Positions 44,601 to 58,546 are shown, counted from the first letter of the stretch. The stretch: DNA of 64,000 bases from Podospora comata (GCA_017354895.1 CP071493.1:3720001-3784000); one strand, 5' to 3'. Made by a program: numbers and translations. The notes: generated by a model not told the origin, from the sequence alone.

Positions 44601-45707
44601 TGTGTGTGTGCTACTACCGTTGCTGTTGTTGTTTTGGCTCAAATTTCGGGTTGCACGGGATGGCAGTCGTCGACAACATTAGATCGCTGAATAGAACAGC
44701 TTCTTCTCCCTTGCTCAGAGTGCCAAGCAATGACGATGGGGGATCCTCTTTGGAGGGGTTGGGGTGAGGGGAGGGTTGGTTATGTGCCGGGTCGGTCAGT
44801 GTCTGATGGATGTTGATAATGTCTAGCGCCGAGCGAGCGCAAACACGTCCTGCTCTGCTCTGTCTATCCTTAAACAAACAGTACACGAAGTAAAAGGCAG
44901 AAAGAATCCTTGCCAATGCCAACGCCGGCGCACAGCGCAAAAAAAGTTCGAATGATGAATTGGTGGTTTAAAGAAGGGTCATTCCATACCAGTCGAGACT
45001 TGAGAGCCGCATGGAGAGCATGGAGGGGATGGATGATATTATCGAAGGTGTGGGAGGCCAATGACCAGGGGTGTCGGCCAGGTTTAGTGGTTGCGGCCTA
45101 AGAGGGGAACTGCCTTGTTTACATTTACCGGAGGGCGCCAGGGCAACGGGCTGACGGACTTCATGTGTGTGGCTCGGTCCTATAAAATCCCGTTCCGCCC
45201 TGCGTCTACGGGTCCCCTGTGCCATGTAGATTAAGGGCATCTTGGGAACTGTGGTAGCACCAATTGTTTGGAAGCGAGACACGTGGTTGACCCGAAAAGT
45301 AAACAAGAAGAACTTAGAGATATCATGGAGCAATTCGACTGTTATTTCAAGAGCTCTCATCTGAAGACGCATGACCGAGAATATGTGAGCTGCCCCAAAG
45401 CATCAATTTGAGTTGACGGAGTTCCAAGTCTAGCCAGGCCCGTGCGCCTAGAGCAGCACCGATGCTCCACCTCTGACACATTCACCGCCCGGCAATTGCC
45501 CCGCATCCCACCCACTCTAAAAATTTCTGGTGGCATAAAAAGATTTTCAGAGGCGACTCTGAGATTTTCTTTTCCTCTTCTCTTGGGGGGGAACAGTTGG
45601 CTGATTCTCAAAGGACCTGTCCTTTCTGTCTCCCCCCTCGCTCGCATCAACAATCTCTTGCTTCACAACCACCAGTCTATCCCACAGATCTCAGTCAACG
45701 CGCAGAA
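44601..45707. other. Divergent promoter region, IQGAP / IMPDH
   Basis: 1.1 kb head-to-head region. A pyrimidine-rich stretch at about 45560-45660 before the IMPDH start resembles promoters of strongly expressed fungal genes. No gene supported. Confidence 0.6.
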
Positions 45708-47495
45708 ATGTCGTCCGACCAAGTTCTTGACTGGCGCAAGGCCGAGGAGGTGCTCAACGAGTACAAGAGTCGCGATGGCCTCAGTGTCCATGAGCTCATG
45801 GACGCCAAGGCCCATGGCGGTCTCACCTACAACGACTTCCTTGTTCTCCCCGGCTACATTGGCTTCCCTGCCTCTGCCGTCACTCTCGACTCCAAGATCA
45901 CCAAGAAGATCAGCCTGAAGACCCCTCTCGTGTCCTCGCCCATGGACACCGTCACCGAGCACGAGATGGCCATCCACATGGCCCTTCAGGGTGGTCTCGG
46001 TGTCATCCACCACAACTGCTCTCCCCAGGCCCAGGCCGACTTTGTCCGCAAGGTCAAGCGCTATGAGAACGGTTTTATCCTCGACCCCGTTGTCATCAGC
46101 CGTGAGACCACCGTCGGCGAGGCCAAGGCCCTCAAGGAGAAGTGGGGATTCGGTGGTTTCCCCGTCACAGGTTAGTTTTTTTGCTCTCCCCAACTCTCCC
46201 TGCCACATGATTACAAACCTTACTTTCGTTCCACCAAATCGACCTATGTGTCATGAGGACTCAATATCACTGAAAATTATGATCGTGGCACCATTCTATC
46301 ACTTTCTAAGCTCTGCAGCTCGTCAAGGATTGCACGCTAACAAACTGTGATTACAGAGTCCGGCAAGCTCGGTTCCAAGCTTTTGGGTATCGTCACCAAC
46401 CGTGACATCCAGTTCGAAGATGACTTTGAGAAGCCCATCTCCGAGGTCATGGTGACCGATCTCATCACGGCCCACGACGGTGTTGACCTCCTCGAGGCCA
46501 ACAAGATCCTTGCTGCTTCCAAGAAGGGCAAGCTCCCAATCGTTGATTCCGATGGAAACCTCGTTTCAATGATTTCCCGCTCCGATTTGACTAAGAACCT
46601 CCACTTCCCCCTCGCTTCCAAGGCTGCCGACTCCAAGCAGCTCATCTGCGCCGCCGCCATCGGGACCCGTCCCGAGGACAAGGCCCGTCTTGCCGGCCTT
46701 GTTGAGGCTGGCCTCGACATTGTCATCCTGGACTCGTCTCAGGGTAACTCGATGTACCAGATCGAGATGATCAAGTGGATCAAGAAAGAGTACCCTGACC
46801 TCGAGGTCATTGGTGGCAACGTTGTCACCCGTGAGCAGGCTGCTGCTCTCATCGCCGCCGGTGTCGACGGTCTCCGTATTGGTATGGGCTCCGGCTCTGC
46901 CTGCATCACCCAGGAGGTCATGGCCGTCGGTCGTCCCCAGGCTACCTCTGTCTACAATGTTGCTGCTTTTGCCGCCAGATTCGGTGTTCCCTGCATTGCC
47001 GACGGTGGTGTCCAGAATGTTGGCCATATTGTCAAGGGCATTGCCCTTGGTGCCTCCACCGTCATGATGGGCGGTCTCCTTGCTGGTACCACCGAGTCTC
47101 CCGGTACTTCCTTCGTCTCCCGCGAGGGTAAGCTCGTCAAGGCCTACCGCGGCATGGGTTCCATCGACGCCATGCAGGACAAGAAGGCTGGTGGTGGTGG
47201 CAAGGACAGCCAGAAGAGCAATGCTGGCACTGCCCGCTACTTCTCCGAGGGCGACTCCGTCCTTGTTGCTCAGGGTGTCTCTGGTGCCGTTGCCCACCGT
47301 GGCTCCGTCAGCAAGTTCGTCCCCTACCTCGCTGCCGGTCTCAAGCACTCCCTCCAGGACATGGGCATGACCAGCGTCGAGGAGCTCCACAAGCAGGTCG
47401 AGGCCGGCATTGTCCGCTTCGAGATTCGCACCCCTAGCGCTCAGCTCGAGGGCGGTGTGAACATGGAGTCCTATGAGAAGAAGCTCTATGCTTAA
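45708..47495 (+). CDS. IMP dehydrogenase
   Basis: Two exons: 45708-46170 and 46357-47495. The 186-nt intron has donor GTTAGT and acceptor TTACAG. The product is 533 residues. An N-terminal barrel part ([33 protein letters not shown]) is followed by the CBS-pair insert, which the intron interrupts, then the catalytic loop [20 protein letters not shown] with the nucleophilic Cys near residue 336. The C-terminal flap is [10 protein letters not shown]. The enzyme oxidises IMP to XMP with NAD+, the committed step of GTP synthesis and the target of mycophenolic acid. Codons are strongly biased to C-ending forms, as in highly expressed fungal genes. ATG context AGAAATG is good. Confidence 0.97.
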
Positions 47496-48038
47496 ATGAC
47501 AAAATCTTTTATGGAGAAATGATGATACCAGGCGGACAAGAAATTGGGAATGGGACAGGAGGGCAGTGTTGGTTGGGATTCAAAACGGCGTTTACGTGGG
47601 AAAGGGAAAAAAAATGGGTGCATTGATCACGGACACGATTCCTCTCGTAATATTGAGGATCGGTCGAGTGGAGAGCGGGAGTGTGGTTGCTCCTTTTTTT
47701 TCTATCCATTATTTTAGCGTTCTTTGCTCTCCGGATAGTATATAGAGTCTAGCACCGATTTGATTTCAAATAGATCGATATTGAGTGTCCACTTTTGACT
47801 TTTGTCTCATTGTCTCAGATGAATATGTTGAGATTTAAGTGTCAGCTTTTTTCTTTTTCTATTGTGATGTCTATATCGTCATTTGACTGCTTCCCGGGCC
47901 CGATGTTCATCTGATCCTTTCGTCAAATCATAACTCTTTTTGTCCATCTCATTGTGGTGTGCATCATCCCAATTTGGCTCATCGTCTATTCTGTTCCGCT
48001 TTTTTGCCTCTATCTCATCTATGATTCTTTTTCTCTGT
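47496..48038. other. Convergent 3' region
   Basis: 3' flanks of IMPDH and LYS1, T-rich. No gene supported. Confidence 0.65.
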
Positions 48039-49396
<1,358 letters not shown>

Positions 49397-50384
49397 CGTG
49401 AATGTGGTATGAGTGTAAGTATAAGTGGAGGGGTATCTCAAAGTCAAGGTCTTGAAGAGGAAAGGCGTGAAGCAACAGAAGTTCAAAAAAAAAAAAGTAT
49501 GCAGTAAGACAGAGCACAGCACAACACAGGGTCTGTAGTATCTCTCAATTTATGTATCAATTCGGGGGGGGCGTCTCTGCTTGAGTCACCGACTGGAGAT
49601 GTGGAATGGGGTCCCCTCTTCTGGTGTACGCCGACTGCGGTGAGTGAAAAAACGAAAAACCCTGCTCTTGGGGGACACCTGCAGGTACGACACCAGCAAC
49701 CCCGCGGTCGCTAATTGGCTGGCTTGGGGCCTGAAGTGGCCTGAAGTATCAGTGTTTCGCCATTGCACGGGATCTCCCATGCTGTCCTGTTTGCCGGGAG
49801 ACTCCACTAGTGACGACGGATTACGGAATCCACATGGGCAAGACTGGTTGCTTGATTTGATCATTTGAGGTTGGTTCTGTCTGTCTTTTCATATTCGCTA
49901 CCAATGTTTTGGGAGGAATCCCTCGAATGATGATTTGTCCCTCCTTTGGACTGATAACTGATAACAAGCAGATAAGGACGCGCCTAACCCCCTTCGGGTA
50001 TCAACCCAGGACTCGGCCCGCAGCGGGAATACTTGATCCTTCTTTGTCCCCGAAAACGCCAGTCACGTGCAGGCGGTAGCATTCACAGCCCTCTTTCTTT
50101 GGCAATAGGCAGCGCAATATGGCCCCATTGCAGCCGAGCGTGCACGGCAGACGGCAGATTGGGGTTAAAGGGCTGGAAGGCGAATAAAAGACTTCCCGGA
50201 GTAAGGTCCGACTATGATTAGCTAGCTAAACAGCTGCCGCCCGTGGGAAAGGGTGTGGAGTGGCACAGCGACCCGAGATGGGAGCATTGGGAACAATGAC
50301 CCCAGCCCACCACGCCCACGCCGTCCCATTGATCCTCGATACCACCGCCCCAGGCTGAGCAAAAAATCTGTTCTGGCCGCCATC
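49397..50384. other. Divergent promoter region, LYS1 / Zn2Cys6 gene
   Basis: About 1 kb. A CT-rich leader precedes LYS1 (minus) and a stem of GCGGG/CCCGC type lies near 50010-50030. No gene supported. Confidence 0.55.
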
Positions 50385-52823
50385 ATGTCGAGCTCCAGAT
50401 CGACTTCGCCATTTGACAAGCTGTCGTACGGCACCAGCACCAGCTCGCTACGCCGACTGCTCCCTGCATCGAACGATGAAGCAGCGAGTGAGGCTTCGGT
50501 GAATCTCGAAACCAGCCCGACCCCGGGGTCCTCGGCCGCGGGGACTGGGCAGGCTGCTCCGCGGAGAAGGAGGCAAGCTACCACGGCTGCGTGTCGGGCC
50601 TGTCGAAAGAGAAAGTCAAAGGTGTGAAGGCTCAGTACCCATCTTTCATATAACATTGTTGAACCATGGCTGATATGTCTTGTTGTCTTGCAGTGTGATG
50701 GTGCACGCCCAACATGTTCAGTATGTCGTGACCGGAAAACAAAGTGCGAGTTTGATACGATTGCCGCGACCGAGACCCATACCCAAGCCCTGAAGCGCAA
50801 GTACACCGAGCTTCTGCAACAAAAGAGCACATTCGAACAGATCTATGAGGTCCTTCGGTCCAGACCGGAAAAGGAAGCCGAAGAAATCTTCCAGCGGATA
50901 CGGAGGGGCGCAGAGGCCAGCTCCATACTAAGGCATGTCAACTATGGCGACGTGCTTGTGCAGATGGCCCTCGTGCCGGAAACGCGGTTTCGATACGAGT
51001 TTCCCTACCTGCCAGATATGCCCATCTACCTTCAAAGACACGACAACCCATACCTTGACTCGGAGGTCTTTGACTGTGCTTTGCGGGGGGCTGTCGAGCA
51101 ACCGCAACCACAGCAGCAACGGGCCTTGCCTAGCGTGAACGACATGTTGGGTTCTCCCCGTGACGCCTTGGACCAGCGGGATCCATACCTGAAGCCGTAT
51201 TCCTCTGCCATTGTGGTGGACCCGTGGCTGGACTCGCTCACGCCGTCAAACTGGACGTTGGTGAGCAGTGATAACAACTTCATGCGTCAGGTTATTCACG
51301 ATTATTTTCTGTACGACTATGATTGGTTTACTTTTTTCCACAAGGACTACTTTCTGCAGGATATGGCGAGTGACCGACCACGGCACTGCTCAAGGTTATT
51401 GGTCAATGCCGTCCTGTGCATAGGATGTGTAAGTGCTTTGTGACCGCACGTCTTAGTCATTCTGTCCCACTAACAACCGCTCCAGTATTGTCATCGAAAG
51501 CTGCCAGGTCGCTCCGAGTCATGGAACCCCCAAAACATCGGGAACCAGTTCCTCGCCGAGGCCAAGAGGCTTTTTGAGGTTGAAGCCGAGGTGCCAAGAC
51601 CGTCTATGCTTGATCCAGAATGGCAGCAAAAGTATCACGACTGGGAGTGCCGCAGGCTAACCACCATTCAGGCGGCGCTCCTGCTCAATGTCATCTACAA
51701 CCTGAATGGCTCTGACAGGCTAGGATGGCGGTATACGATCCGGGCCGTGGAAATGGCACACGAAATACGGCTCTTCCAAGCGGTTCCGTCTCATGTCAGC
51801 AGCGACATTCGGTGCGCCAGGGAGTTCACAGCGTGGTGTCTGTTCACCTGGCAAAGTCTCAGCTCCTATCACTACCTCAAGCCACCCTTGATGGCCCGGC
51901 CGCCGGAAACACCTTTGCCAGATCCGTCCGAGAACCCCCAGTGGTGGGGAGAGCTGTGGATACGATATCCCCAAACGCCAGCTCGTCTACCCACTCACCA
52001 CGGCCACCTCGCCAAGGCCAGAGCAGACTTTTGGACCATCATGAACGATTTTTCGCTGTTGAGCTTCTCGCAACCTCACGTCAAGATGCCGCTTGATCAG
52101 GTTGTGGGGTTCTACAATCGACTCCGCGGATGGCTACGGAATCTACCTGAGCCATTGACACCCAAACGGCTTGTGCTACCGCATCACCTAAAGGTTCACA
52201 TGCATTACAACTGCGTCCTGATCGACCTGCTGAAACCACTGCTCGGTCTGAACTGGAGCGACACCACCCAGCCAAACAAGACACTTGACGACGCGCACCA
52301 CGAAGCGGCTATTCACCTCGAGACGTTGCTCCGGCTGTATTACCTCCGGCACGGCTTCGAGGCCTTTGACGGTTTTTTGCTGCACTTTCTCGGCAGTTTG
52401 AACTTTATCAAGATCAACACGAGGGAGGCGCAGGATAATTCCCTGTTTCTCGAGTCGCACCGCTCGACGATGCTGCTGCTTATGAAGGGGATTAGGGACC
52501 AGAGCCAGTGTCATACGGTGGCGAAGATGGTGCTACGGCTGCAGGCGCATCTGATGAGGTCGGATGATGTGGCTTTGCTGAAGAGGTTTGTGGATATTGA
52601 GACGGCTAGGTTGGCGTGTGGGCCGGAGAGTCCGAGGTTGGTGGAGGAGGAGGTGATTTTGAGTGACTGGCCGGCGTATGAGATTGGGTTGGAGGCGAAG
52701 GCGGAGCAGAAGAGTAGGGGGGTGGATTTTGCGAGTATGGTCAGTTCGGTGACGGCGGAAGGGGGGGGTGGTGGGTATGGGGAGAGTACGAGTGGGAGTA
52801 GGTCTTCTGCTTCTTCGGGGTAG
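50385..52823 (+). CDS. Zn(II)2Cys6 transcription factor, NirA/NIT4-like (tentative)
   Basis: Three exons: 50385-50621, 50694-51428, 51486-52823. Introns are 72 and 57 nt. The product is 769 residues. The zinc cluster at about 70-97 (CRACRKRKSKCDGARPTC then SVCRDRKTKC) has all six Cys with C-x2-C-x6-C-x6-C-x2-C-x6-C spacing. Exon 1 ends exactly before the third Cys, a conserved intron position in this class. A coiled coil follows (KRKYTELLQQKSTFEQIYEVL). The middle homology region runs at about 190-560, with WFTFFHKDYFL and RYTIRAVEMAHEIRLF. The C-terminus is Gly/Ser-rich. The linker and coiled coil resemble regulators annotated as nitrogen-assimilation factor NirA/NIT4, but target genes cannot be told from sequence. 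The open frame before ATG 50385 starts from a GTG. Confidence 0.88.
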
Positions 52824-53387
52824 GGGGGGGATGGGATGGGATGGGATGGGAGGGTAAAATAATAAACGACAAGTCGACGGACGGAGGTATTCCGCTGTGT
52901 ATGTTTTTCGCTGGTGAAGGACGGATTTTATTCCGCGGTGGAAGGGCACGAAGGGGTAATATATATGTGTCTGAGAACATGAATGAGATTGTACACTTTC
53001 TAGAGATTTTGCTTGGATGATGAGATGGTGCTTTAGGAGTGGTTGCCTTGTGTGGGATGGGGTTGTTTATGCAGGACTTTTGGCTGCCAAAGAGTGCGGA
53101 ATGGTTCCGCAAGAGAGAGAGAGAGACGACATGTGCACAGACCATTACCTGATTAGGAAGTTTCCTTGCTGTGTAACAGGGGAAATGTTTGCTCATGCTC
53201 AAGTTCACGATGTGTGGATTGGGTGATGATAGGAGTTGATGGGGTAGTTGGATGTGCCTAGGATAGGATTCTTCTGTCTACATAAGAACAGGTTCACTCA
53301 GTCATGTCGCTACAGTTTACTCGTTCTCACTATCCTTTCTCAACCTTGCACTAAACACAGTCAATTTCCAAGCCCACAGCACCAACT
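52824..53387. other. Intergenic
   Basis: 3' flank of the regulator gene and promoter of the AAA ATPase. Short GGGAT tandem repeats at 52828-52852. No gene supported. Confidence 0.6.
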
Positions 53388-55951
53388 ATGGATGAGATCG
53401 AAGACGTCGTGAGTAAATCTTTCCCCTGATTGAAAATTCCTCACAGATTTGAATCTGACATCTCTCTCACCCAGTCCTACGCCTGCTCCGTAGCGAGCTT
53501 CGAGAACGTTGGACATCCCACACCAGCAACCAACCCCGCCGACGAAAAGGACAATGCTGTTGTTTACACCACCATCGCAGTCAACGAATACGGCAAAATA
53601 ACCTCCAGTTCGTCCCCCTTCCCCTTCCCTCCCCTTTCTTACTCAATCAACTAATGTACTTCCCAGCCCACAACGGCAAACCCCCTCCCCCTTCCCCCCC
53701 TCCTACCATCCACCTTGATCCCACCGCCCCCGTCGTGGAAATCATCACCACAATCACCACCCCCTCCTCCCACAACAACCGCCAGCAAGCAATGATGATG
53801 AACCTCCACCGCCCGCCATCCTACCCCTACCGAACCCCCGACATGGAAGACGAAGACAACGACCTGCCCCCCCCGGACCTCATCCCCTCCATGATGGGCG
53901 ACCTGCCTAACAATGCTTTTGGTTTTGGTAAGAAGAAAGAAATGGTAATCCACTCCCCTTACCTCCGGTCTGCGCTTTCGGCTGTGGTGCATTACTACCC
54001 CGGTTTTGAGGTCATCCAACGGGGGACCGTGCTGAGGATAGCGGAGCCTTACCAGGTGCTTGCGCATCACTGGGGGGAGTTGGAGGAATATAAAACATCT
54101 CAGCCGGACTGCCATGACGGGAGGTATGCAGCCACTACGGCGGCACATATTGATGTCCTCCTCACCTTCCTCGCCGATCTCTACGGCCCCGGCTTAGATG
54201 ACGAGAAAAAACGCTGGGCAAAAGGCCGGACGACATACAGCCGCTTCTGGTGCCTCCTCAAGCCGGGGAGTGTGGTGTACCGCGAGAAGGATGGGGAGTG
54301 GACGGGGTGTGTGGTTTCTGGGATTAACTTTCTACGAGCGGCTGGTTCGGTGGAAGGGGTGGGGAGTGATGGGATGTTGGTTTACATGTGGGGGATTGCC
54401 TACAAGAAGGGGCTGATGAGACGGGAGATGATACAGAGGATTATTTGGCCTTGGGGTGGGGAGAGGGATATCACTTCCTTACCTGTGGTGCCTGAGAGAT
54501 GGGTTAAGGGTGGGGTGAGGGGACAGAAGGTCGAGATGGGGAGACGGTATTGGGGGTTGGCTGGGGGGGTTAGTTATAGGGAGTACGAAGGGTACTTGGG
54601 AGGGGGGAGGACGAGGGGAACGGTGAGTTTTCTTAATGATTTGGGGAAAGAATTGGAGGGGGGGCTGACTATGAACGTGATAGATCAAGGGGAAGGTTAT
54701 TGTCGATCCGGAGGGGTACGAGCGGTTTGCTGAGCAGTCGCCTCATCACCACATTGCGACGCCCAAGTTTGCCCCTCGCTGGGATCAGCAGCACACCCCG
54801 GCGAGACAGGACAGGTTACCGCAGATGTTGTCACGGTGCAGCTGTGCTGTTTGCAGCAGTAGCCAGGGGAAGCAAGAGCCTAGTCCCTGGGCAGGATTTG
54901 ACGACCTCGACCCGAGATCCTCACCCCTGCCCCGAAACGAGGAGATATATTTCATGGTCATTGGGCCCTTGATCCCAGCTTTTATTCTCAAAGAACGCCG
55001 CTGGGGTAAGTTCCCCCTTTACCCCTTCTTCCCTCCCAACTAACCTCCCACCCCCTCCCCCCAAGCGCACATCCGAACCTCCTCCCTGCACCCCATAACC
55101 CCCTCCCCCACCCCCTTCAACCACCTCGTCCTCGACCCATCGACAAAACAAACCCTCAAAGCCGTGATAACCCCCTTCTCCTCCCCCCCCTCTTCCCCTT
55201 CCCAAATCCACCCCTGGCCAAGTGACATAATCCCCGACAAAGGCCTCGGCAGGATCTTCCTCCTCCACGGCCCCCCAGGCGTGGGGAAAACCCTCACAGC
55301 AGAAGTCTCCTCCCTCCTCACCCGCCGCCCATTACTCCCCCTCACCCCCGCCGACCTCCCCCCTTCTCCTTCGGAAATCGAAACCTCGTTGTCATACTAC
55401 CTCACCCTGTCGGAACGCTTCGGCGCCCTAGTCCTCATCGACGAGGCAGACGTCTACCTTGAGCGTCGCCAATCCAAAGATCTCCGTCGTAACAGTCTTG
55501 TGTCGGTATTCCTGCGGGCGCTGGAGTATTACAAGGGGGTGATGATGCTCACGACGAACAGAGTGGAGATGTTTGATGATGCTTTTACCAGTCGGATTCA
55601 CGTCGCGTTGCACTATAAAGAACTGGATGAGGAGCAGAGGGGGCGGGTTTGGGAGGTGGGGTTTGATAGGCTGGAACAGGAGAGTAATGGGCGGGTGGTG
55701 GTTCACACAGCGGCGAGGGAGTGGGTTAAGGGGAAAGAGATGAGGGAGTTGGGGTGGAACGGACGGGAGATCAGGAACGGGCTTCAGACTGCTGTTGCGC
55801 TGGCGGAGTTTGAGGCAAACGAAAAGGGGGTGGTGGGACGGGTGGTGGTGAAAGAGGGGCATTTGAAAACGGTAGGGGGATTGAGCAGGGGGTTTAGGGA
55901 GTATATGAGGGAGAGGAAGGGAGGGTTGGAAAAGTAGGTTAGTCTTTTAAT

Positions 55952-55983
<32 letters not shown>

Positions 55984-56333
55984 TTTTTATATTTTTTTTT
56001 ACTTGGTGGTGATGGTATTGTGGTAGAAGAAGAATGCTGATTTCTTTTTGCAGCAGAGAAGACGGAGACGAAGACGAAGGCAAAGATGAAGAGGAAGAGG
56101 AAGAGGAAGAGGAAGAGGAAGAGGAAGAGGAAGAGAAAGAGGGCGATCCCATCCAAAAACTACCAATCGACCACCCCCTCCGACAGCCAGAGTACCAGTT
56201 CCAACTCTACCTTTTAGAACAGCAATCCGTCAGGACACAGTGGCGGATAAAGTTGGACAAGTCAAAAAACTCTCCCGCGATGCTCAACGGGAGGGTGTAT
56301 GACGACTGGGAAGAGGAATATCACCATCGTTAG
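53388..56333 (+). CDS. AAA ATPase with N-terminal DUF7025-type region
   Basis: Six exons: 53388-53408, 53475-53607, 53667-54622, 54684-55005, 55066-55933, 56054-56333. The product is 859 residues, with phases consistent across five introns. The N-terminal half (about 100-380) has the family region around LLKPGSVVYREKDGEW. The ATPase domain near 570-720 carries Walker A HGPPGVGKTLTAE, Walker B LVLIDEADVYLERR, sensor-1 LTTNRVEMFDDAF and the Arg-rich segment SRIHVAL. These single-AAA-domain proteins are abundant in filamentous fungi and resemble mitochondrial Bcs1-type ATPases only in the core; the substrate is unknown. The last exon adds a poly-Glu acidic tail and a conserved-looking end. Without the last splice, a TAG stops the protein at Lys right at the junction (55935-55937). 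Confidence 0.85.
56086..56137. repeat. GAGGAA purine repeat, coding
   Basis: Tandem GAGGAA/GAAGAG units encoding an uninterrupted run of about 16-17 Glu in the last exon of the AAA ATPase. Confidence 0.9.
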
Positions 56334-56687
56334 CCCTCAGACCTGAGAGACAGGCTTCACTACCATCTTTGCCCTCTCCCAAATGTCTCACAGATCATCG
56401 GTACTATCCAAGTAGCTCCAAAACATCACCTTGCTCTACTTGCGCCGATTCATCTCTATAAGATAGCGCTTTCCCTTGCTGTTGATCTCATTAGTCCGTT
56501 TCTCTCGCTCCTGGTTCAAAACCATGCCCGCAAATGACTAGTATATATATTTCCCTTGCCGACTCCCAACTCCTTGCTAAATAACCCATCCACAAAAGAA
56601 AAAGCCGACCCCAGTCCCAATCCCAATCCCAAAATAATCTAGTACCCCTACGCCTACCCAGCCTCCCCTCGCACACAAAAAAAACCC
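56334..56687. other. Convergent 3' region
   Basis: 3' flanks of the AAA ATPase and ATG6. A CCCAAT triplicate lies near 56613-56630. No gene supported. Confidence 0.6.
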
Positions 56688-58157
56688 TCATCCACCCCCC
56701 GCCCCCCTCCCGTTACTCATCGAATTCACATTACTCGCATGCGCCAGCAAAAACTTGCAGCACGTCAACGTCAACTTGCAAGCCTTTGTCCACCCATCAT
56801 CCTGCGCAATCCCCAGCTTGATGCTCACATCCATAATCTTGTCCCCCTCGATCCTGTACGGTAGCGCGAGCGGTGTCCCCTCCCTCGCCGTCTGCTTCTG
56901 CACAAAGTCGCCCAGCTGCCTCACCAGCTCCAGAAACGCCACCATCGCCTGGTCAAACTTCCTATGCATGATTGTGATGCCAAAGGGCATGTCCCCGCTA
57001 GAGAACAGCTCCAAAACATGACGCTTCGGCGCGGGTGGAGGGGCGCTCCTGGCCGAGCCGTACCGGCTCGAGGAGGGGGATTGGTATTCCAACTTGATGA
57101 TTCGGGAGCAAGACCCCATGGGCTGGGGCTCGTAGCCGTCAAAGTGGTAGTTGAGCTTCTCGGCGACTGTCACGATGAGCAAAAGGGCGTGGCCCCAGGC
57201 GGCGTTGATCTCGGGCCAGTCGACCGGGCGGGCGTGCAAGCGGCCTAGGCGGAGGCCGTTGATGGTGGCAAAGGTTCCGTCGTGGCTGATGCAGAATGTG
57301 TCGTTGTATACGTTGCTGCGTTGGAGCTTCTCGAGCTGGCGGGAATCGTGGTCGAAGGTGCTGTTAATGCTGTCGCGTTCGTCTTGAAAATGGGCTAGTC
57401 GAGAGGCGAAGGCGTTGCGTTCCCTCCAAAAGACGTCTTCTTGAGCGTCAACCTTCTCGGCCTCTTCTTCGAGTGCAAGGAGCTCGAGATCTAGTTTGGC
57501 CCTTTCCTCCTCTAGCTGCTCGATTTCTCTGCGGCGCTCGGCCACAGCTTGGCTGGCCCTCCGGAGGGCTTCGTCCTGGGCTCGAATCTCGTCGTCTGTG
57601 GGCGCGCTGGCCTGTATCTCTTTGAGGCAAGCGACATACGCGTCCCGCTCACGGTTTGTCGCCTCGAGTCTTTTCTGTAATTCCTCCAATAAAAGCTCGG
57701 TGCACTCGACGCACACTGGGTGGTCTATATCGGATCGCGCTGACAGGATCTCGAACAGTTTGGCGATGCGCTCCATCTCATAAGACTTGTCGTCGTCTGG
57801 CGGCCCATCATTTCCTCCATTCGCCGGTTGCGCCGAGGAAGCATCTTGTTGCTGTGGTTGTTGGCTTCTGTGTGGTGTGATTTGAGACTCAGTCAGGAAG
57901 ATGAATGACATGGAACTGTCGCTGGCTCGTGGGGGTCCTCCATGTCTCTTGAACATGGGTTGACCGGCCTGTCGAACAGCCTTCTCGTAGGTGGACTTGC
58001 GCGCCCTGTCCTGGGAGTGTAGAGTTCGCGATGCGGCTGGGGGTTTCTTGGGTGGTTGCTGTGAGTGTGTCGCCACGAGGAGATCATAGGCGGCCGGATT
58101 GAGGTCCTCCAGAGAGCCGTCGAGCTTCAGAGGGCCGCGACATTTCTGGCAAAACAT
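56688..58157 (-). CDS. ATG6: Autophagy protein Atg6/Vps30 (Beclin 1)
   Basis: A single exon of 489 residues. The N-terminus MFCQKCRGPLKLDGSLEDLN, with paired CxxC, is typical of fungal Atg6. A disordered segment (about 45-150) contains SSMSFIFLTESQ, the position of the BH3-like motif. A long coiled coil spans about 195-290 (QAVAERRREIEQLEEERAKL). The evolutionarily conserved membrane-binding domain runs at about 295-480 (YNDTFCISHDGTFATINGLR, LNYHFDGYEPQPMGS, CKLTLTCCKFLLAHAS). Atg6 is a subunit of both PI3-kinase complexes, acting in autophagosome formation and vacuolar sorting. ATG 58157 is chosen because the family starts here; the frame continues upstream with unrelated sequence. Confidence 0.96.
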   Translation of the reverse strand: MFCQKCRGPLKLDGSLEDLNPAAYDLLVATHSQQPPKKPPAASRTLHSQDRARKSTYEKAVRQAGQPMFKRHGGPPRASDSSMSFIFLTESQITPHRSQQPQQQDASSAQPANGGNDGPPDDDKSYEMERIAKLFEILSARSDIDHPVCVECTELLLEELQKRLEATNRERDAYVACLKEIQASAPTDDEIRAQDEALRRASQAVAERRREIEQLEEERAKLDLELLALEEEAEKVDAQEDVFWRERNAFASRLAHFQDERDSINSTFDHDSRQLEKLQRSNVYNDTFCISHDGTFATINGLRLGRLHARPVDWPEINAAWGHALLLIVTVAEKLNYHFDGYEPQPMGSCSRIIKLEYQSPSSSRYGSARSAPPPAPKRHVLELFSSGDMPFGITIMHRKFDQAMVAFLELVRQLGDFVQKQTAREGTPLALPYRIEGDKIMDVSIKLGIAQDDGWTKACKLTLTCCKFLLAHASNVNSMSNGRGAGGG

Positions 58158-58546
58158 CTTGTGCCGGAGATCTAAAGAGTCTCGAGGTGTAGCTGATAGA
58201 GATAAAAGGTAGATAAATAGATGATCTGGCGGGGAGGTAGGCACCAGTCGCTCTAGGTGGGCTGGACAGTGGACGTCACAGTTGAACAAAACCCCTGTCC
58301 CCGGCACGCAAGCACCCCCGCCCGCATGCGACTCAGCGGCCGGCTGGCCGGGGGGTTAAGGGTGGCCTCCCCAGGCTGTCATGTGCGTGCCAGCCACTGG
58401 CCCGTGCTTGCATGTCGTAGTCGCAGTCGTCGTCGCCGCAACCAACCCAGCCAACCTGGAACTTTGACTTTGACAAACATCAATCAACAAGTTAATACCA
58501 ACGACTAGCCGGGGCGTTCAGGTCTCAGCCCAAAACTGCCATCACC
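58158..58546. promoter_or_regulatory. Bidirectional promoter, ATG6 / VTI1
   Basis: 389 bp between two divergent start codons, GC-rich, without a clear TATA box. Both 5' UTRs must fit inside it. Confidence 0.6.
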
